From NCBI RefSeq assembly GCF_020075705.1, contig NZ_JAIQUM010000084.1, forward strand, positions 1-18,770: a stretch of DNA of 18,770 nt, written 5' to 3'. Position numbers and translations under genes: made by a program. The notes below the pieces were generated by a model, which saw only the letters and a program-made list of their open reading frames with translations, was not told the origin of the DNA and did no database searches. This DNA comes from Metabacillus rhizolycopersici (GTDB taxonomy: Bacteria; Bacillota; Bacilli; Bacillales; Bacillaceae). This document shows positions 1 to 6,244 of this stretch, in pieces; the first letter of the stretch is position 1; each line of letters opens with the position of its first letter.

Positions 1-2
1 TG

Positions 3-233
3 GGTTTTGAAGAAAAAATACCGAAAGAATTGTTGTTAGTCCTTTTTGCAAAGGAAGCAAAAAAGGGACAACCTCTTTCGGACTTATTCAAACACTGGAA
101 AGTAGTAAAGAAATGGCATGATGACCTCCTAAAAAAGATGAAAAAAATAAAAATGAATGTAAAACACTGTTTTTTACAAGATTTTATTGTTTCCGATCTC
201 TCGTTTACTAGCGAAATAGAGTTTCCTTTTTAA
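3..233 (+). CDS. 3' end of unidentified protein (5' end outside window)
   Basis: An open frame runs in from the window edge and stops at 233, so only the last 76 residues are seen. It contains no ATG or other start with a ribosome binding site; the TTG at 30 lies inside the frame and is not preceded by an AGGAGG-like site, so this is probably an internal part. The visible part is strongly basic, with two tryptophans and a lysine-rich stretch (KKWHDDLLKKMKK), and ends in a hydrophobic and acidic tail. I do not recognise a family. The tail after about residue 50 differs in composition and the frame ends about 35 bases before the folded RNA-like segment, so the original 3' end may have been replaced by the insertion of that segment. 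This last point is inference. Confidence 0.4.
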   Translation, partial: GFEEKIPKELLLVLFAKEAKKGQPLSDLFKHWKVVKKWHDDLLKKMKKIKMNVKHCFLQDFIVSDLSFTSEIEFPF

Positions 234-267
234 CTTTATGGAATAAAAACCTTTAAGCTTGTTTTTC

Positions 268-441
268 TGCACAGACACTTCGGTGTGAAAATTCCGATAG
301 AAGGATTGCTGTGTGGGAGTTCAGGTAGTTCTGGTAACTCCAGCCCCTTGGTGTGCTCTTCGGAGACCGAAAGACTTGGGTGGCTTTAGCAACTAGACCC
401 CCACCAGCGAAGGGTCGGGCAAAACCTTGTTTTGTTCCCTA
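268..441 (+). ncRNA. Folded RNA, omegaRNA/HEARO-like (IscB-associated) scaffold, no nuclease gene
   Basis: A dense series of nested complementary arms: CACAG (270-274) with CTGTG (309-313), enclosing ACAC-TTCG-GTGT (275-286); GGAGTT (316-321) with AACTCC (336-341), enclosing CAG/CTG; CTC-TTCG-GAG (356-364) inside GGT/ACC; GGTGG (379-383) with CCACC (401-405); GGG (412-414) with CCC (437-439), enclosing CAAAAC (420-425) with GTTTTG (429-434). It is much more G+C rich than its flanks and carries no convincing ORF. From memory, the stretch around GGGTGGCTTTAGCAACT and the terminal GGGTCGGGCAAAACC resemble the HEARO RNA that serves as guide scaffold for IscB nucleases; I could not run a covariance search. 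In those systems the guide lies just 5' of the scaffold, which here would be about 250-268, and the nuclease ORF follows 3'. None follows here, so this would be a solo or decayed element. Strand is inferred from the UUCG tetraloops and the family resemblance. Confidence 0.55.
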
Positions 442-484
442 CTTCATAAAACCTACGATTTGTTATGTTTTTATATAACATGTT

Positions 485-601
485 ATGGTTTTGAAGGAGC
501 TGGATAACGATACAAAGAAGGAAGCCAAGAACACCCTAAAGGAAACAAACGATAATCTACAAGATATGAAGAAGGATGAATTAGACAACAAAAATCCTTA
601 A
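485..601 (+). pseudogene. Short charged ORF, probable gene remnant
   Basis: A 38-codon frame from ATG 485 to TAA 601. It is almost entirely charged and polar, lysine, aspartate and asparagine rich, and looks helical. There is no ribosome binding site ahead of the ATG; the AAGGAG at 495-500 lies inside the frame with no start codon after it. The upstream side abuts the folded RNA segment. It looks like the C-terminal piece of a small amphipathic stress or lipoprotein-type protein whose 5' end was lost, but the parent family cannot be named. A genuine 38-residue peptide is less likely. Confidence 0.3.
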
Positions 602-608
602 AAGGGAG

Positions 609-634
609 TTTGGATCCTTTTATCAAAGGGTAAT
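609..634 (+). promoter_or_regulatory. SigB-type promoter for csbD copy 1
   Basis: GTTTGG (609-614), 14 bases, then GGGTAA (629-634). The B. subtilis SigB consensus is GTTTAA, 12-15 bases, GGGTAT. The -10 is one base off and the -35 keeps the essential GTTT. It lies about 43 bases upstream of a CsbD-type gene, a family named for SigB control. Confidence 0.7.
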
Positions 635-676
635 AGACTTATAGAACCAAAAAACAAAGATAACGAAGACATCAAT

Positions 677-811
677 ATGAACAAAGATAAGGTAAAAGGA
701 AGTCTTAGTCAGCTGAAGGGTGAGGCAAAAGAGCAATTGGGTAAACTAACCAATGACCCTTCAACGGAAATAGAAGGAAAACTGGATAAAGGAAAGGAAA
801 AATTGTTGTAA
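677..811 (+). CDS. CsbD-like general stress protein, short form
   Basis: 44 residues starting MNKDKVKGSLSQLKGEAKEQ, the typical N-terminus of the CsbD family of small helical, lysine/glutamate-rich stress proteins of unknown biochemical role. It matches the second copy (5962-6129, minus) over its whole length, but that copy carries about 11 more residues at the end, so this one is shortened at the C-terminus. No clear Shine-Dalgarno sequence precedes the ATG (AACGAAGAC only), unlike the perfect AAGGAGG of the other copy, so translation may be weak. A SigB-type promoter lies just upstream. No terminator separates it from the hydrolase at 928, so read-through into that gene is plausible. Family assignment is secure; whether the gene is still functional is uncertain. 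Confidence 0.75.
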   Translation: MNKDKVKGSLSQLKGEAKEQLGKLTNDPSTEIEGKLDKGKEKLL

Positions 812-927
812 TCGATTAAATCGTTCATTTCTCTTTGAACTTTATATGGTCGTTCGCGGCATGGTAATGTGCGCAATTAAACTTAGAGAAATACAAGATG
901 AAAACTAAAAAATTTTAGGAGGAGTTA

Positions 928-1884
928 ATGATGACACAAAATCAAAATAGTAAAGTTGTATTGGAGCCAGAAGCACAAAAGTTCGTAGAGGACACGGCTA
1001 ATCCGCCGTATCTGTTTGATCTTGGTCCAGAGAAGGGCCGGGAAACTGTAGATGAAGTACAGTCCGGAGAGGTTAGTAAGCTGCCGGTTGAGGTAGAAGA
1101 ACTTACCATTGAGGGAGAAACAACTGGACCTGTATCCATTAAAATTTTGCGTCCTGAAAACGCCCCAGAAAATCTCCCTGTCATTCTTTATACACATGGT
1201 GCAGGCTGGGTTTTCGGAAACGCACACACACATGATCGTTTAGTTCGGGAACTTGCTGTTGGATCACAATCAGCGGTCGTGTTCACTAATTATAGTCTTT
1301 CGCCAGAAGCCAAATATCCAATTGCTATAGAAGAGGTCTATACGGCCTTGGAATGGATTGCTAAAGAAGGCCAAAATCACGGGATGGATTCAAGTAACAT
1401 TACAGTAGCAGGTGACAGTGTTGGAGGAAATATGTCCGCAGCTATAACGCTAATGACCAAAGAGCGAAAAGGCCCAGCTATACGCAAGCAATTACTTTTC
1501 TACCCTGTAACGGATGCTTCATTTGATACGGAATCATACAAAGAATTTGCTACCGGATATTTTCTACGTCGGGATGGGATGAAGTGGTTCTGGGAACAGT
1601 ATACTTCCGATCCACAGCAGAGAGCTGAAATTACTGCATCTCCACTTCGGGCAACAACGGAACAATTAAAGGGACTTCCTGAAGCTTTAATTATCACAGC
1701 AGAAGCCGACGTTTTGCGCGACGAAGGAGAGGCATACGCCAACAAGCTTCGTGAGGCTGGAGTAAAGGTAACTGCTGTGCGTTTCCAGGGTATCATTCAT
1801 GACTTTGTGATGCTTAACGATTTCGCAGACACTGAAGCAGCAAAAGGGGCCATGATGCTTGCGAACGCATGGCTACGTGAATAA
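928..1884 (+). CDS. Alpha/beta hydrolase, HSL-type (family IV) esterase/lipase
   Basis: 318 residues of the hormone-sensitive-lipase-like esterase family, cytoplasmic serine hydrolases acting on ester or lactone substrates. The oxyanion-hole motif is HGAGW at 90-94 (an HGGGW variant), followed by nucleophile elbow GDSVGG at 162-167 with Ser164, the acid in EADVLRDEG (Asp261) and the histidine in IIHDF (His291). All three triad members are present and spaced as in intact enzymes. About the first 70 residues form the N-terminal cap region. There is no signal peptide. AGGAGGA lies at 917-923; two adjacent ATGs (928 and 931) are possible, and 931 has the more usual spacing. No promoter is obvious directly ahead, so transcription from the SigB-type promoter at 609 through csbD is possible. 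The natural substrate cannot be told from sequence. Confidence 0.93.
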   Translation: MMTQNQNSKVVLEPEAQKFVEDTANPPYLFDLGPEKGRETVDEVQSGEVSKLPVEVEELTIEGETTGPVSIKILRPENAPENLPVILYTHGAGWVFGNAHTHDRLVRELAVGSQSAVVFTNYSLSPEAKYPIAIEEVYTALEWIAKEGQNHGMDSSNITVAGDSVGGNMSAAITLMTKERKGPAIRKQLLFYPVTDASFDTESYKEFATGYFLRRDGMKWFWEQYTSDPQQRAEITASPLRATTEQLKGLPEALIITAEADVLRDEGEAYANKLREAGVKVTAVRFQGIIHDFVMLNDFADTEAAKGAMMLANAWLRE

Positions 1885-1904
1885 AGGAAACATCCAAAAA
1901 TTAG

Positions 1905-2056
1905 ATTGCTGATAAAGCAGATGCAAATACCATTGGAATAAAAGAACAGGATCTAGGAACAAGTATTAAAAACAATTTCCAAAAAACAGGTGATAAATTG
2001 CGTAATAAAATGGAGGACATTGGACTTTCTAAAGAAGAAGGCTTGCCAATTTGACA
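1905..2056 (+). pseudogene. 3' remnant of a small charged protein
   Basis: An open frame without a start codon runs to TGA 2054-2056 and encodes about 48 residues, helical and charged, including KNNFQKTGDKLRNKMEDIG and ending in GLSKEEGLPI. A TAG lies just upstream in the same frame. It resembles the tail of a small stress-type helical protein, possibly YtxH- or CsbD-like in character, but no family can be assigned. It ends inside the terminator that follows the hydrolase. Confidence 0.3.
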
Positions 2057-2072
2057 AGCCTCTTTAATAGTA
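2029..2072 (+). terminator. Intrinsic terminator after hydrolase
   Basis: GGCTTG, a 9-base loop, then CAAGCC, with flanking AAAGAAG on the left and TCTTTAATAGT on the right extending the stem. The stem is followed by a short T-rich tract. It ends transcription from the hydrolase region. Confidence 0.7.
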
Positions 2073-2134
2073 CTTTATACAAAAGTAAATCTTTCTTTAG
2101 TCCAAAAAATGTTGAAAAAACTGTTTGAATTTTG

Positions 2135-2159
2135 GTTTATAAGATGAATTTCAGGGTGC
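2135..2159 (+). promoter_or_regulatory. Possible SigB-type promoter for HPr-like gene
   Basis: GTTTAT (2135-2140), 13 bases, GGGTGC (2154-2159). The -35 is one base off the consensus GTTTAA. The -10 keeps GGGT but loses the last two bases, so this is the weakest of the seven candidate sites. It lies 44 bases ahead of the start at 2203. Confidence 0.45.
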
Positions 2160-2202
2160 ATTTTTAGTAAATCGAAAGAAATTTGAGAGGAGATTACATA
2201 TA

Positions 2203-2505
2203 ATGAAGGTAATACGTTCTACATCCATAACTTATAAGGAGCCCCTTACTCTAAAAAAAATTTATCTCTTTTTAAAAAAAGTAACAGATTGCAAAACCAA
2301 TCTCTTTTTAATTAAGAACGGTCTATTCACAAATATTGAATCTCTTACTGCATTAGTTTCCTTTTTCTTAACTCTAAAAAAGGGCGATACTTTTTTGTTT
2401 ATTCTAGAAGGTGAAAGTGCTGATGTTCATAAAACTCTAGATACCATATCAAATTTATTAAATAATAAAGTCGATGAAACAAAAAATGGTTACAGTTATG
2501 CATAA
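2203..2505 (+). CDS. Divergent HPr-fold protein without the active-site histidine
   Basis: 100 residues. The second half aligns by eye with the C-terminal part of HPr phosphocarriers: NIESLTALVSFFLTLKKGD corresponds to the region around the regulatory serine (NLKSIMGVMSLGIAKGA in HPr), followed by a TFLFILEGES strand and a terminal helix with TLDTISNLLNN. The N-terminal active-site segment, normally GIHARPA, is replaced by KEPLTLKKIY, so the phosphorylated His15 is absent while a serine at the Ser46-equivalent position remains. That combination recalls Crh, a regulatory HPr paralogue of Bacillus, though this sequence is far more divergent. It has a good ribosome binding site (GAGAGGAGAT), a possible SigB promoter ahead and a strong terminator behind, so it is a single-gene unit. 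A sugar-transport phosphotransfer role is unlikely; a regulatory role is inference. Confidence 0.6.
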   Translation: MKVIRSTSITYKEPLTLKKIYLFLKKVTDCKTNLFLIKNGLFTNIESLTALVSFFLTLKKGDTFLFILEGESADVHKTLDTISNLLNNKVDETKNGYSYA

Positions 2506-2607
2506 TTTTATCATCAATTTAATATTTTGGTGTCTTTAGTCCACTTATCCGCCCTACTAACTGCTACATTTTTTCGTCACCGTATTTTCCCCTTAAACCA
2601 ATTTTAA

Positions 2608-2656
2608 TAAAAAAAGTACCCAATTGCACTATACTTCAATTGGGTACTTTTTTTAT
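2608..2656. terminator. Strong bidirectional terminator
   Basis: AAAAAAGTACCCAATTG, a 10-base loop, then CAATTGGGTACTTTTTTT. The long perfect stem has an A-run on the left and a T-run on the right, so it can end transcription from both sides: the HPr-like gene on plus and the sigB operon region on minus. Confidence 0.9.
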
Positions 2657-2706
2657 AACTCGTTTTATTATTTAAATTTATGTACAATGAATTTATCCTT
2701 TAAGCA

Positions 2707-2811
2707 TTAGGTTCTATTCCCAATACCTTTTAAAATAGCACGAAGAATAAAAACAACAGTAAACGCTTCTATAATCGCAGGTATAATCGTAAGTCCGGTC
2801 ACAGCAAGATC
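2707..2811 (-). pseudogene. C-terminal fragment of a membrane protein
   Basis: On the minus strand an open frame of 34 codons reads DLAVTGLTIIPAIIEAFTVV and continues with a basic tail to a TAA at 2707-2709. An in-frame TAG sits immediately before it and there is no start codon. The hydrophobic stretch is one transmembrane segment. It is probably the end of a lost membrane protein gene. The rest of the span 2506-2956 holds the terminator at 2608 and no other coding signal I can support. Confidence 0.3.
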
Positions 2812-2956
2812 CTACAATGTGCTAGATTTAAAATATACCTAACCATGCACTAAGAAAAATCAGGAACATGGTCCAATCATTAATTGCTAATCATCTTCTT
2901 GCTAGATATTTAGTTACCTATCAAACTAAAAGAATAAGTTAATTAAATAATTTGTA

Positions 2957-3124
2957 TTAAAATAGTTCACCTACAATATAGGTTACATCGTTCCTTGTTT
3001 TCGTATACATTTCTAATTGATTCAACATTTCTTCGATAGAGCTAAAACTACTTAATAATTGTTTAATTGAAGGTATATTAAATCCATCTGTATGAACAAT
3101 AAATTTAGATTTAAGTTCAATCAC
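2957..3124 (-). CDS. Small protein coupled to sigB stop (unknown)
   Basis: A 55-codon frame with a GTG start at 3124 that overlaps the sigB TGA (GTGATTGA), a typical arrangement for translational coupling. The product begins with a charged IELKSKFIVHTDGFN segment, continues through a predicted helix (SIKQLLSSFSSIEEMLNQLE) and ends in a short beta-like VTYIVGELF. It has no membrane segment or cysteine. I do not recognise a family. In B. subtilis the gene after sigB is rsbX, a ~200-residue PP2C-type phosphatase; this product is too short and shows none of the PP2C aspartate motifs, so it is not RsbX. It could be a new small regulator of the module or the stub of a longer gene. No other start in frame has a ribosome binding site. 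Confidence 0.45.
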   Translation of the reverse strand: MIELKSKFIVHTDGFNIPSIKQLLSSFSSIEEMLNQLEMYTKTRNDVTYIVGELF

Positions 3125-3911
3125 TTGTTAACCTAGTATAGGCATTTCTCTCGAGTGCCTTTCGTAATTTTTGAATAGCTCCTCTTTGAAGACGAGATAC
3201 ATGCATCTGTGAAATCCCCAAATACTCACCTATTTCTTTTTGACTTTTATTATCTATAAAAGTACAATGTATGACCTCTTTTTCTCTTTGTGATAAAACA
3301 TGAAGAACACTTTGAAGCAAAAGCTTTTGATCAACTCTTTTGTAACCCTCCTCGTAGGATCCAACTCTGTCGAGTATAGTAACGGTGCTACCATCTGAAT
3401 CAGCTTCCATTAAATTATCCACAGATAAAGCTTGATAACTTTTACCCATTTCCATCGTTTCTAATACTTCTTCTTCTGAAACATCTAGATAATCCGCAAT
3501 TTCCTGTACCTTCGGTGAACTTTGATTTTGATTTGTAAGATAATCGACTGCTGTATTTATTTTAGGCCATAATTCTTTTATCCTTCTAGGTACATGTACA
3601 CTCCAAGTTTTATCCCTTAGAAAACGCTTGATTCCTCCGATAATAGTAGGTATTAAAAACGCTTCAAATGAATTTCCAACGTCCGGATCATATCTTCTTA
3701 TTGCTCCTAATAGCCCGATCATTCCTACTTGTTTTAGATCCTCATGAAAACTTCTGCCTTTTGAATATTTTTTAGCAAGGTTCTCAACTAGTGAAGAGTA
3801 ATATTCCACTAATATAATTTGAGCTGATTTACTCTCCGTACGCTGAAAATCTAAGATAAGTTCATTAATTTCTTCCTTAGTTCGTTTCATTATTCGAGAT
3901 GGTTGTGTCAT
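3117..3911 (-). CDS. sigB: RNA polymerase sigma factor SigB (general stress)
   Basis: 264 residues of a sigma-70 family group 3 factor, nearly the length of B. subtilis SigB and with the same opening (MTQPS) and signature segments: KKYSKGRSFHEDLKQVGMIG in region 2, SFEAFLIPTIIGGIKRFLRD, TWSVHVPRRIKEL in region 3, SPKVQEIADYLDVSEEEVLE, and the region 4 helix-turn-helix KSQKEIGEYLGISQMHVSRL. It directs transcription from GTTTAA/GGGTAT promoters after stress and is held inactive by RsbW. The start at 3911 overlaps the end of rsbW by 35 bases and has GGGGAG upstream; the next ATG in frame, eight codons on, lacks a binding site. Oddity: residue 93 is glycine where related factors usually have glutamate (GEIKRFLRD), within the region 2 to 3 junction. 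The rsbVW-sigB order and overlaps are those of the known operon. Confidence 0.98.
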   Translation of the reverse strand: MTQPSRIMKRTKEEINELILDFQRTESKSAQIILVEYYSSLVENLAKKYSKGRSFHEDLKQVGMIGLLGAIRRYDPDVGNSFEAFLIPTIIGGIKRFLRDKTWSVHVPRRIKELWPKINTAVDYLTNQNQSSPKVQEIADYLDVSEEEVLETMEMGKSYQALSVDNLMEADSDGSTVTILDRVGSYEEGYKRVDQKLLLQSVLHVLSQREKEVIHCTFIDNKSQKEIGEYLGISQMHVSRLQRGAIQKLRKALERNAYTRLTSD

Positions 3912-4359
3912 GATTTACACGCTCCCCATTTAAATACTTAACCATGAAGACCGTTACTCCGGAATTATTTAATACACGGACTTCATCCATGAGCGTTTCT
4001 ATCAAATATAGACCCAAACCTCCCTCAGAGAGTTGGTCGATAGTACTTGATGCAGAGTATGGACCTAGTTTGCGCTTTGTCTGTTCAAAATTAAAACTTT
4101 TTCCATTATCAGCTATCATGATCTCAAGCTTGTCTTTATAAAGACCAAAACCTATAACAATTTCCCCACCTTCTTCGCTCTTATACGAATGCTGTACAGC
4201 ATTCGTACATGCTTCACTTATAGCAATCTTTAAATCTTCAATGTCATCATAGGTATAGCCCATTCTACTGGCAATTCCCGATAATGTTAATCGTATAATA
4301 CCAACATATTCAGGCTTAGCTGGAATCTCCATTTCAATATAATCAACAAATTGGTTCAT
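3877..4359 (-). CDS. rsbW: Anti-sigma-B factor and serine kinase RsbW
   Basis: 160 residues of the GHKL ATPase/kinase fold, matching B. subtilis RsbW in length and sequence (PEYVGIIRLTLSG near the start, NGERVNHDTTI near the end). The ATP-binding boxes are visible: N box SEACTNAVQH (48-57), G1 box ADNGKSF (83-89) and G2 box SEGGLGLYLIET (111-122). RsbW binds SigB and blocks it, and phosphorylates RsbV on serine; when unphosphorylated RsbV accumulates, RsbW switches partner and SigB is released. Its ATG overlaps the rsbV stop by four bases (ATGA), and its 3' end overlaps sigB by 35 bases, so the three products are likely made by coupled translation in a fixed ratio. Confidence 0.98.
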   Translation of the reverse strand: MNQFVDYIEMEIPAKPEYVGIIRLTLSGIASRMGYTYDDIEDLKIAISEACTNAVQHSYKSEEGGEIVIGFGLYKDKLEIMIADNGKSFNFEQTKRKLGPYSASSTIDQLSEGGLGLYLIETLMDEVRVLNNSGVTVFMVKYLNGERVNHDTTISNNETN

Positions 4360-4688
4360 TGTACACCACCCTCTGACTTAGAAGAAATATCTATAATGTT
4401 ATTTAGCCCAGTAATTTGAAAAAGTCGTTCCAATCGTTCTGATAAGTCAACCAGCTTGAATTGGCCGTTATTTTGATTTATTTGTTTGAATAAACCAACG
4501 AATACACCTAAACCAGTGCTATCCATATAAGATACACCTTTTAAACTGACGATAAGTGAATGATTTTGCTTATCAACAAATGGCAATAATTCCTCTTTTA
4601 ACTTTGGAGCAGTAAATAAATCTATTTCTCCTTTGACAGAAACAAACGTTCTTTCATCATTGTGATTCTTATCTATTCTTATATCCAT
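4356..4688 (-). CDS. rsbV: Anti-anti-sigma factor RsbV
   Basis: 110 residues of the STAS fold. The conserved phosphorylation loop is SYMDSTGLGVFVG, with the target at Ser57 counting from the ATG at 4688. That serine is phosphorylated by RsbW; dephosphorylation by a PP2C phosphatase (RsbP, RsbU or RsbK-pathway type in relatives, none in this window) lets RsbV trap RsbW and free SigB. An in-frame TTG immediately precedes the ATG, but GAGGTGAT at 4694-4701 fits the ATG better. It is first gene of the operon, 43 bases from the SigB promoter's -10 element. Confidence 0.97.
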   Translation of the reverse strand: MDIRIDKNHNDERTFVSVKGEIDLFTAPKLKEELLPFVDKQNHSLIVSLKGVSYMDSTGLGVFVGLFKQINQNNGQFKLVDLSERLERLFQITGLNNIIDISSKSEGGVQ

Positions 4689-4730
4689 CAATTATCACCT
4701 CAAAAAATAACTTTTAAGCTATTTAAATAC

Positions 4731-4756
4731 TTACCCGTATCACTTGAACACTAAAC
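4731..4756 (-). promoter_or_regulatory. SigB promoter of rsbV-rsbW-sigB
   Basis: Reading on minus: GTTTAG (4756-4751), 14 bases, GGGTAA (4736-4731). Each hexamer is one base off the SigB consensus. Its place directly ahead of rsbV matches the positive autoregulation known for sigB operons. Confidence 0.9.
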
Positions 4757-4824
4757 CTTTCATTTCAAAATAATAAATATAAAATCATCCCTAAGTTGGA
4801 AATCCTGGATTTTTTAAAAATTAC

Positions 4825-5040
4825 GATAAAGTGAGACTTCCATCAATAGGGTTTTTCTTCATCCCCCACTGATGGTTAGCGAGACTTATCACGCTCTCAA
4901 AACGCCACATCCTGTGGCTTCGCCTGACTTGAACGTCCTGTCCTTCGTCGGATCTTTACGGGCAGTTATCTCCCACTTATCTTCTTTGCTTCTCTTGAAT
5001 CTTGAAGTGGGAGTTTTACTGCCCGTTAAGGTGGGATAAA
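4825..5040 (+). repeat. Structured repeat, copy A (216 bp)
   Basis: First of four similar elements in this window (others at 6245, 8907 and 17591), all in the same orientation. Architecture: GATAAAGT at the left end pairing with ACTTATC (4884-4890) around a long hairpin (CCATCA.../...TGATGG); a middle part with the CCACATCCTGTGG motif; a right hairpin with outer arms ACGGGCAGT/ACTGCCCGT and inner arms CTCCCACTT/AAGTGGGAG; right end GGTGGGATAAA. In this copy the left arm of the first hairpin has mutated (CAATAGGG for CAGTGGGGG), weakening it. No ORF of its own. Two end-proximal hairpins and no ordinary terminal inverted repeat suggest a non-autonomous derivative of an IS200/IS605-like element; this is inference. 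Positions 5041-5194 beyond it contain only a short codon-like fragment (5043-5129, no start). Confidence 0.9.
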
Positions 5041-5194
5041 GAAATGAAGTGGAGGAAAAGCCATTTTCAATGCAGGAAGAAGATAGAAGAGGTGATAAAC
5101 GAATTTATACGGCTAATAAACTGCAATAAGAGAATCAAAACTCATCGTACTGACCCACTCGAAGGTACTTATTTAGTTTGTGCTTTTCATAATT

Positions 5195-5236
5195 AAACTA
5201 AGGGGCTGTCTCTTATGGGACAACCCCTTAGTTTCT
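5195..5236 (+). terminator. Intrinsic terminator (orphan)
   Basis: AACTAAGGGGCTGTC, loop TCTTATG, then GGACAACCCCTTAGTTTCTTTT. The stem is long with a single mismatch and is followed by a T-rich tract. No intact plus-strand gene precedes it, only a coding-like remnant at 5043-5129 beside repeat copy A, so a gene was probably lost here. From 5237 to 5444 I see nothing recognisable in AT-rich sequence. Confidence 0.75.
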
Positions 5237-5444
5237 TTTGGCCACTTTATCAAAACATCCTTAACAATGCGCTTATTCTATTTAATCTTTAAAAAAGTGG
5301 AAATGCTAGAAATGATGTTTTCGAAACAGCTAAAATAAAATTGTTTAGTAATCTTAATTAAATTATTTTTAGACTAATTTTCATTTAATAGGTGTTTCTA
5401 CTCTTCAGCTTTATATCATTCAACTAACATTGGCAAAAGACAAA

Positions 5445-5744
5445 TTACTCTAACGATTGCCGAACCGTGTCTACTTGGTGATTCATATCCATTTGTTTAT
5501 CTGTTCGATGATCAATGCTAATGTTGGTGATGACCCGCTGTACCTCACTCGATATGGCTTCTTGATGCATGTCTCTCGCAACTTCCCATAATTGGTCGAT
5601 ATCTCCTTCCACCACTGTTGCAGTAGGTGTCAACTGATATTTTAATCCCTTTTCCTTGATCTTACGTACAGCATTGGTAACATCTGAACTGAAACTAGTA
5701 GAATCCGTTCCAACAGGTGTGACGCTAATTTCTAATAAAGGCAT
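5445..5744 (-). CDS. yqgV: MTH1187/YqgV-family thiamine-binding protein
   Basis: 99 residues of the UPF0045/DUF77 family (B. subtilis YqgV, archaeal MTH1187). Members are small ferredoxin-like-fold proteins forming tetramers and several bind thiamine. Typical features: MPLLEISVTPVGTDSTSFS at the start, KEKGLKYQLTPTATVVEGD in the middle, and a helix with LWEVARDMHQEAI near the end. I chose the ATG at 5744 because GAGGAGTG lies seven to nine bases before it and the family starts there; the longer frame back to 5855 has no binding site and no family match. Cytoplasmic, monocistronic as far as can be seen. A perfect 7-base inverted repeat (TTTATAG-ctac-CTATAAA, 5870-5887) lies upstream and may be regulatory. 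Confidence 0.9.
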   Translation of the reverse strand: MPLLEISVTPVGTDSTSFSSDVTNAVRKIKEKGLKYQLTPTATVVEGDIDQLWEVARDMHQEAISSEVQRVITNISIDHRTDKQMDMNHQVDTVRQSLE

Positions 5745-5961
5745 AGTTTTCACTCCTCTGTTATTTTGAACGTTAAGAATGCTCAATAAGTGACCAATGT
5801 ATCTCTGTTTTGAAAAAGGGGAATTGAAAAGAAACAAAATGCAGTGTTTCTCCATTCGTAGACTATATCTTTATAGCTACCTATAAAACTGGGAAACACA
5901 GTTCTAAAAAACAGCTTTCCACATTAATTCTTCTCCATACTTATCTTTTTACCACTTACAA

Positions 5962-6129
5962 TCAGGATAATTTATCCTTTACTTTCCCAATACCTTCCTT
6001 TAACTTACCTTTCACTTTATCCATTTTCCCTTCCGCTTCTTTTGATGGATTATCTGTTAATCTACCCCATTGCCCTTTTGCTTCACCTTTCATTTGATCC
6101 AGACTTCCTCTTAATTTATCCTTGTTCAT
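5962..6129 (-). CDS. csbD: CsbD-like general stress protein, full-length form
   Basis: 55 residues starting MNKDKLRGSLDQMKGEAKGQ, with WGRLTDNPSKEAEGKMDKV and a repeated GKLKEGIGKVKDKLS tail, the full CsbD pattern. The protein is helical, very hydrophilic and induced by stress through SigB in B. subtilis; its biochemical role is not known. AAGGAGG lies 8-9 bases before the ATG. A near-perfect SigB promoter stands at 6177-6201, giving a leader of about 45 bases. It shares most of its length with the shortened copy at 677-811 on the other strand, so the two arose by duplication or independent acquisition. Confidence 0.93.
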   Translation of the reverse strand: MNKDKLRGSLDQMKGEAKGQWGRLTDNPSKEAEGKMDKVKGKLKEGIGKVKDKLS

Positions 6130-6176
6130 TTTGTTAACATCCTCCTTGTAATTGTTTTTTTGTTTCTATTCGTTCT

Positions 6177-6201
6177 TTACCCTAAGAGGAATCTCTTAAA
6201 C
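6177..6201 (-). promoter_or_regulatory. SigB promoter of csbD copy 2
   Basis: On minus: GTTTAA (6201-6196), 13 bases, GGGTAA (6182-6177). The -35 is a perfect match and the -10 differs by one base. Best-scoring SigB site in the window by eye. Confidence 0.92.
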
Positions 6202-6244
6202 CTTTCTCTTCTATTAAAGAATTATCCTTTACAAGAAAAGTTCA

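Noticed and set aside
461..487. TGTTAT...ATAACA inverted repeat with an extra TGTTAT, operator-like
   Set aside because: AT-rich short palindromes are common here, and no intact gene with a ribosome binding site follows closely.
925..1233. Minus-strand frames opposite the hydrolase
   Set aside because: Shadows of a gene with an intact catalytic triad; no start signals.
5002..5196. Open frame of 64 codons on plus
   Set aside because: Its first part is the right hairpin of repeat copy A read as protein, there is no ribosome binding site, and a different frame in 5043-5129 looks more coding-like.
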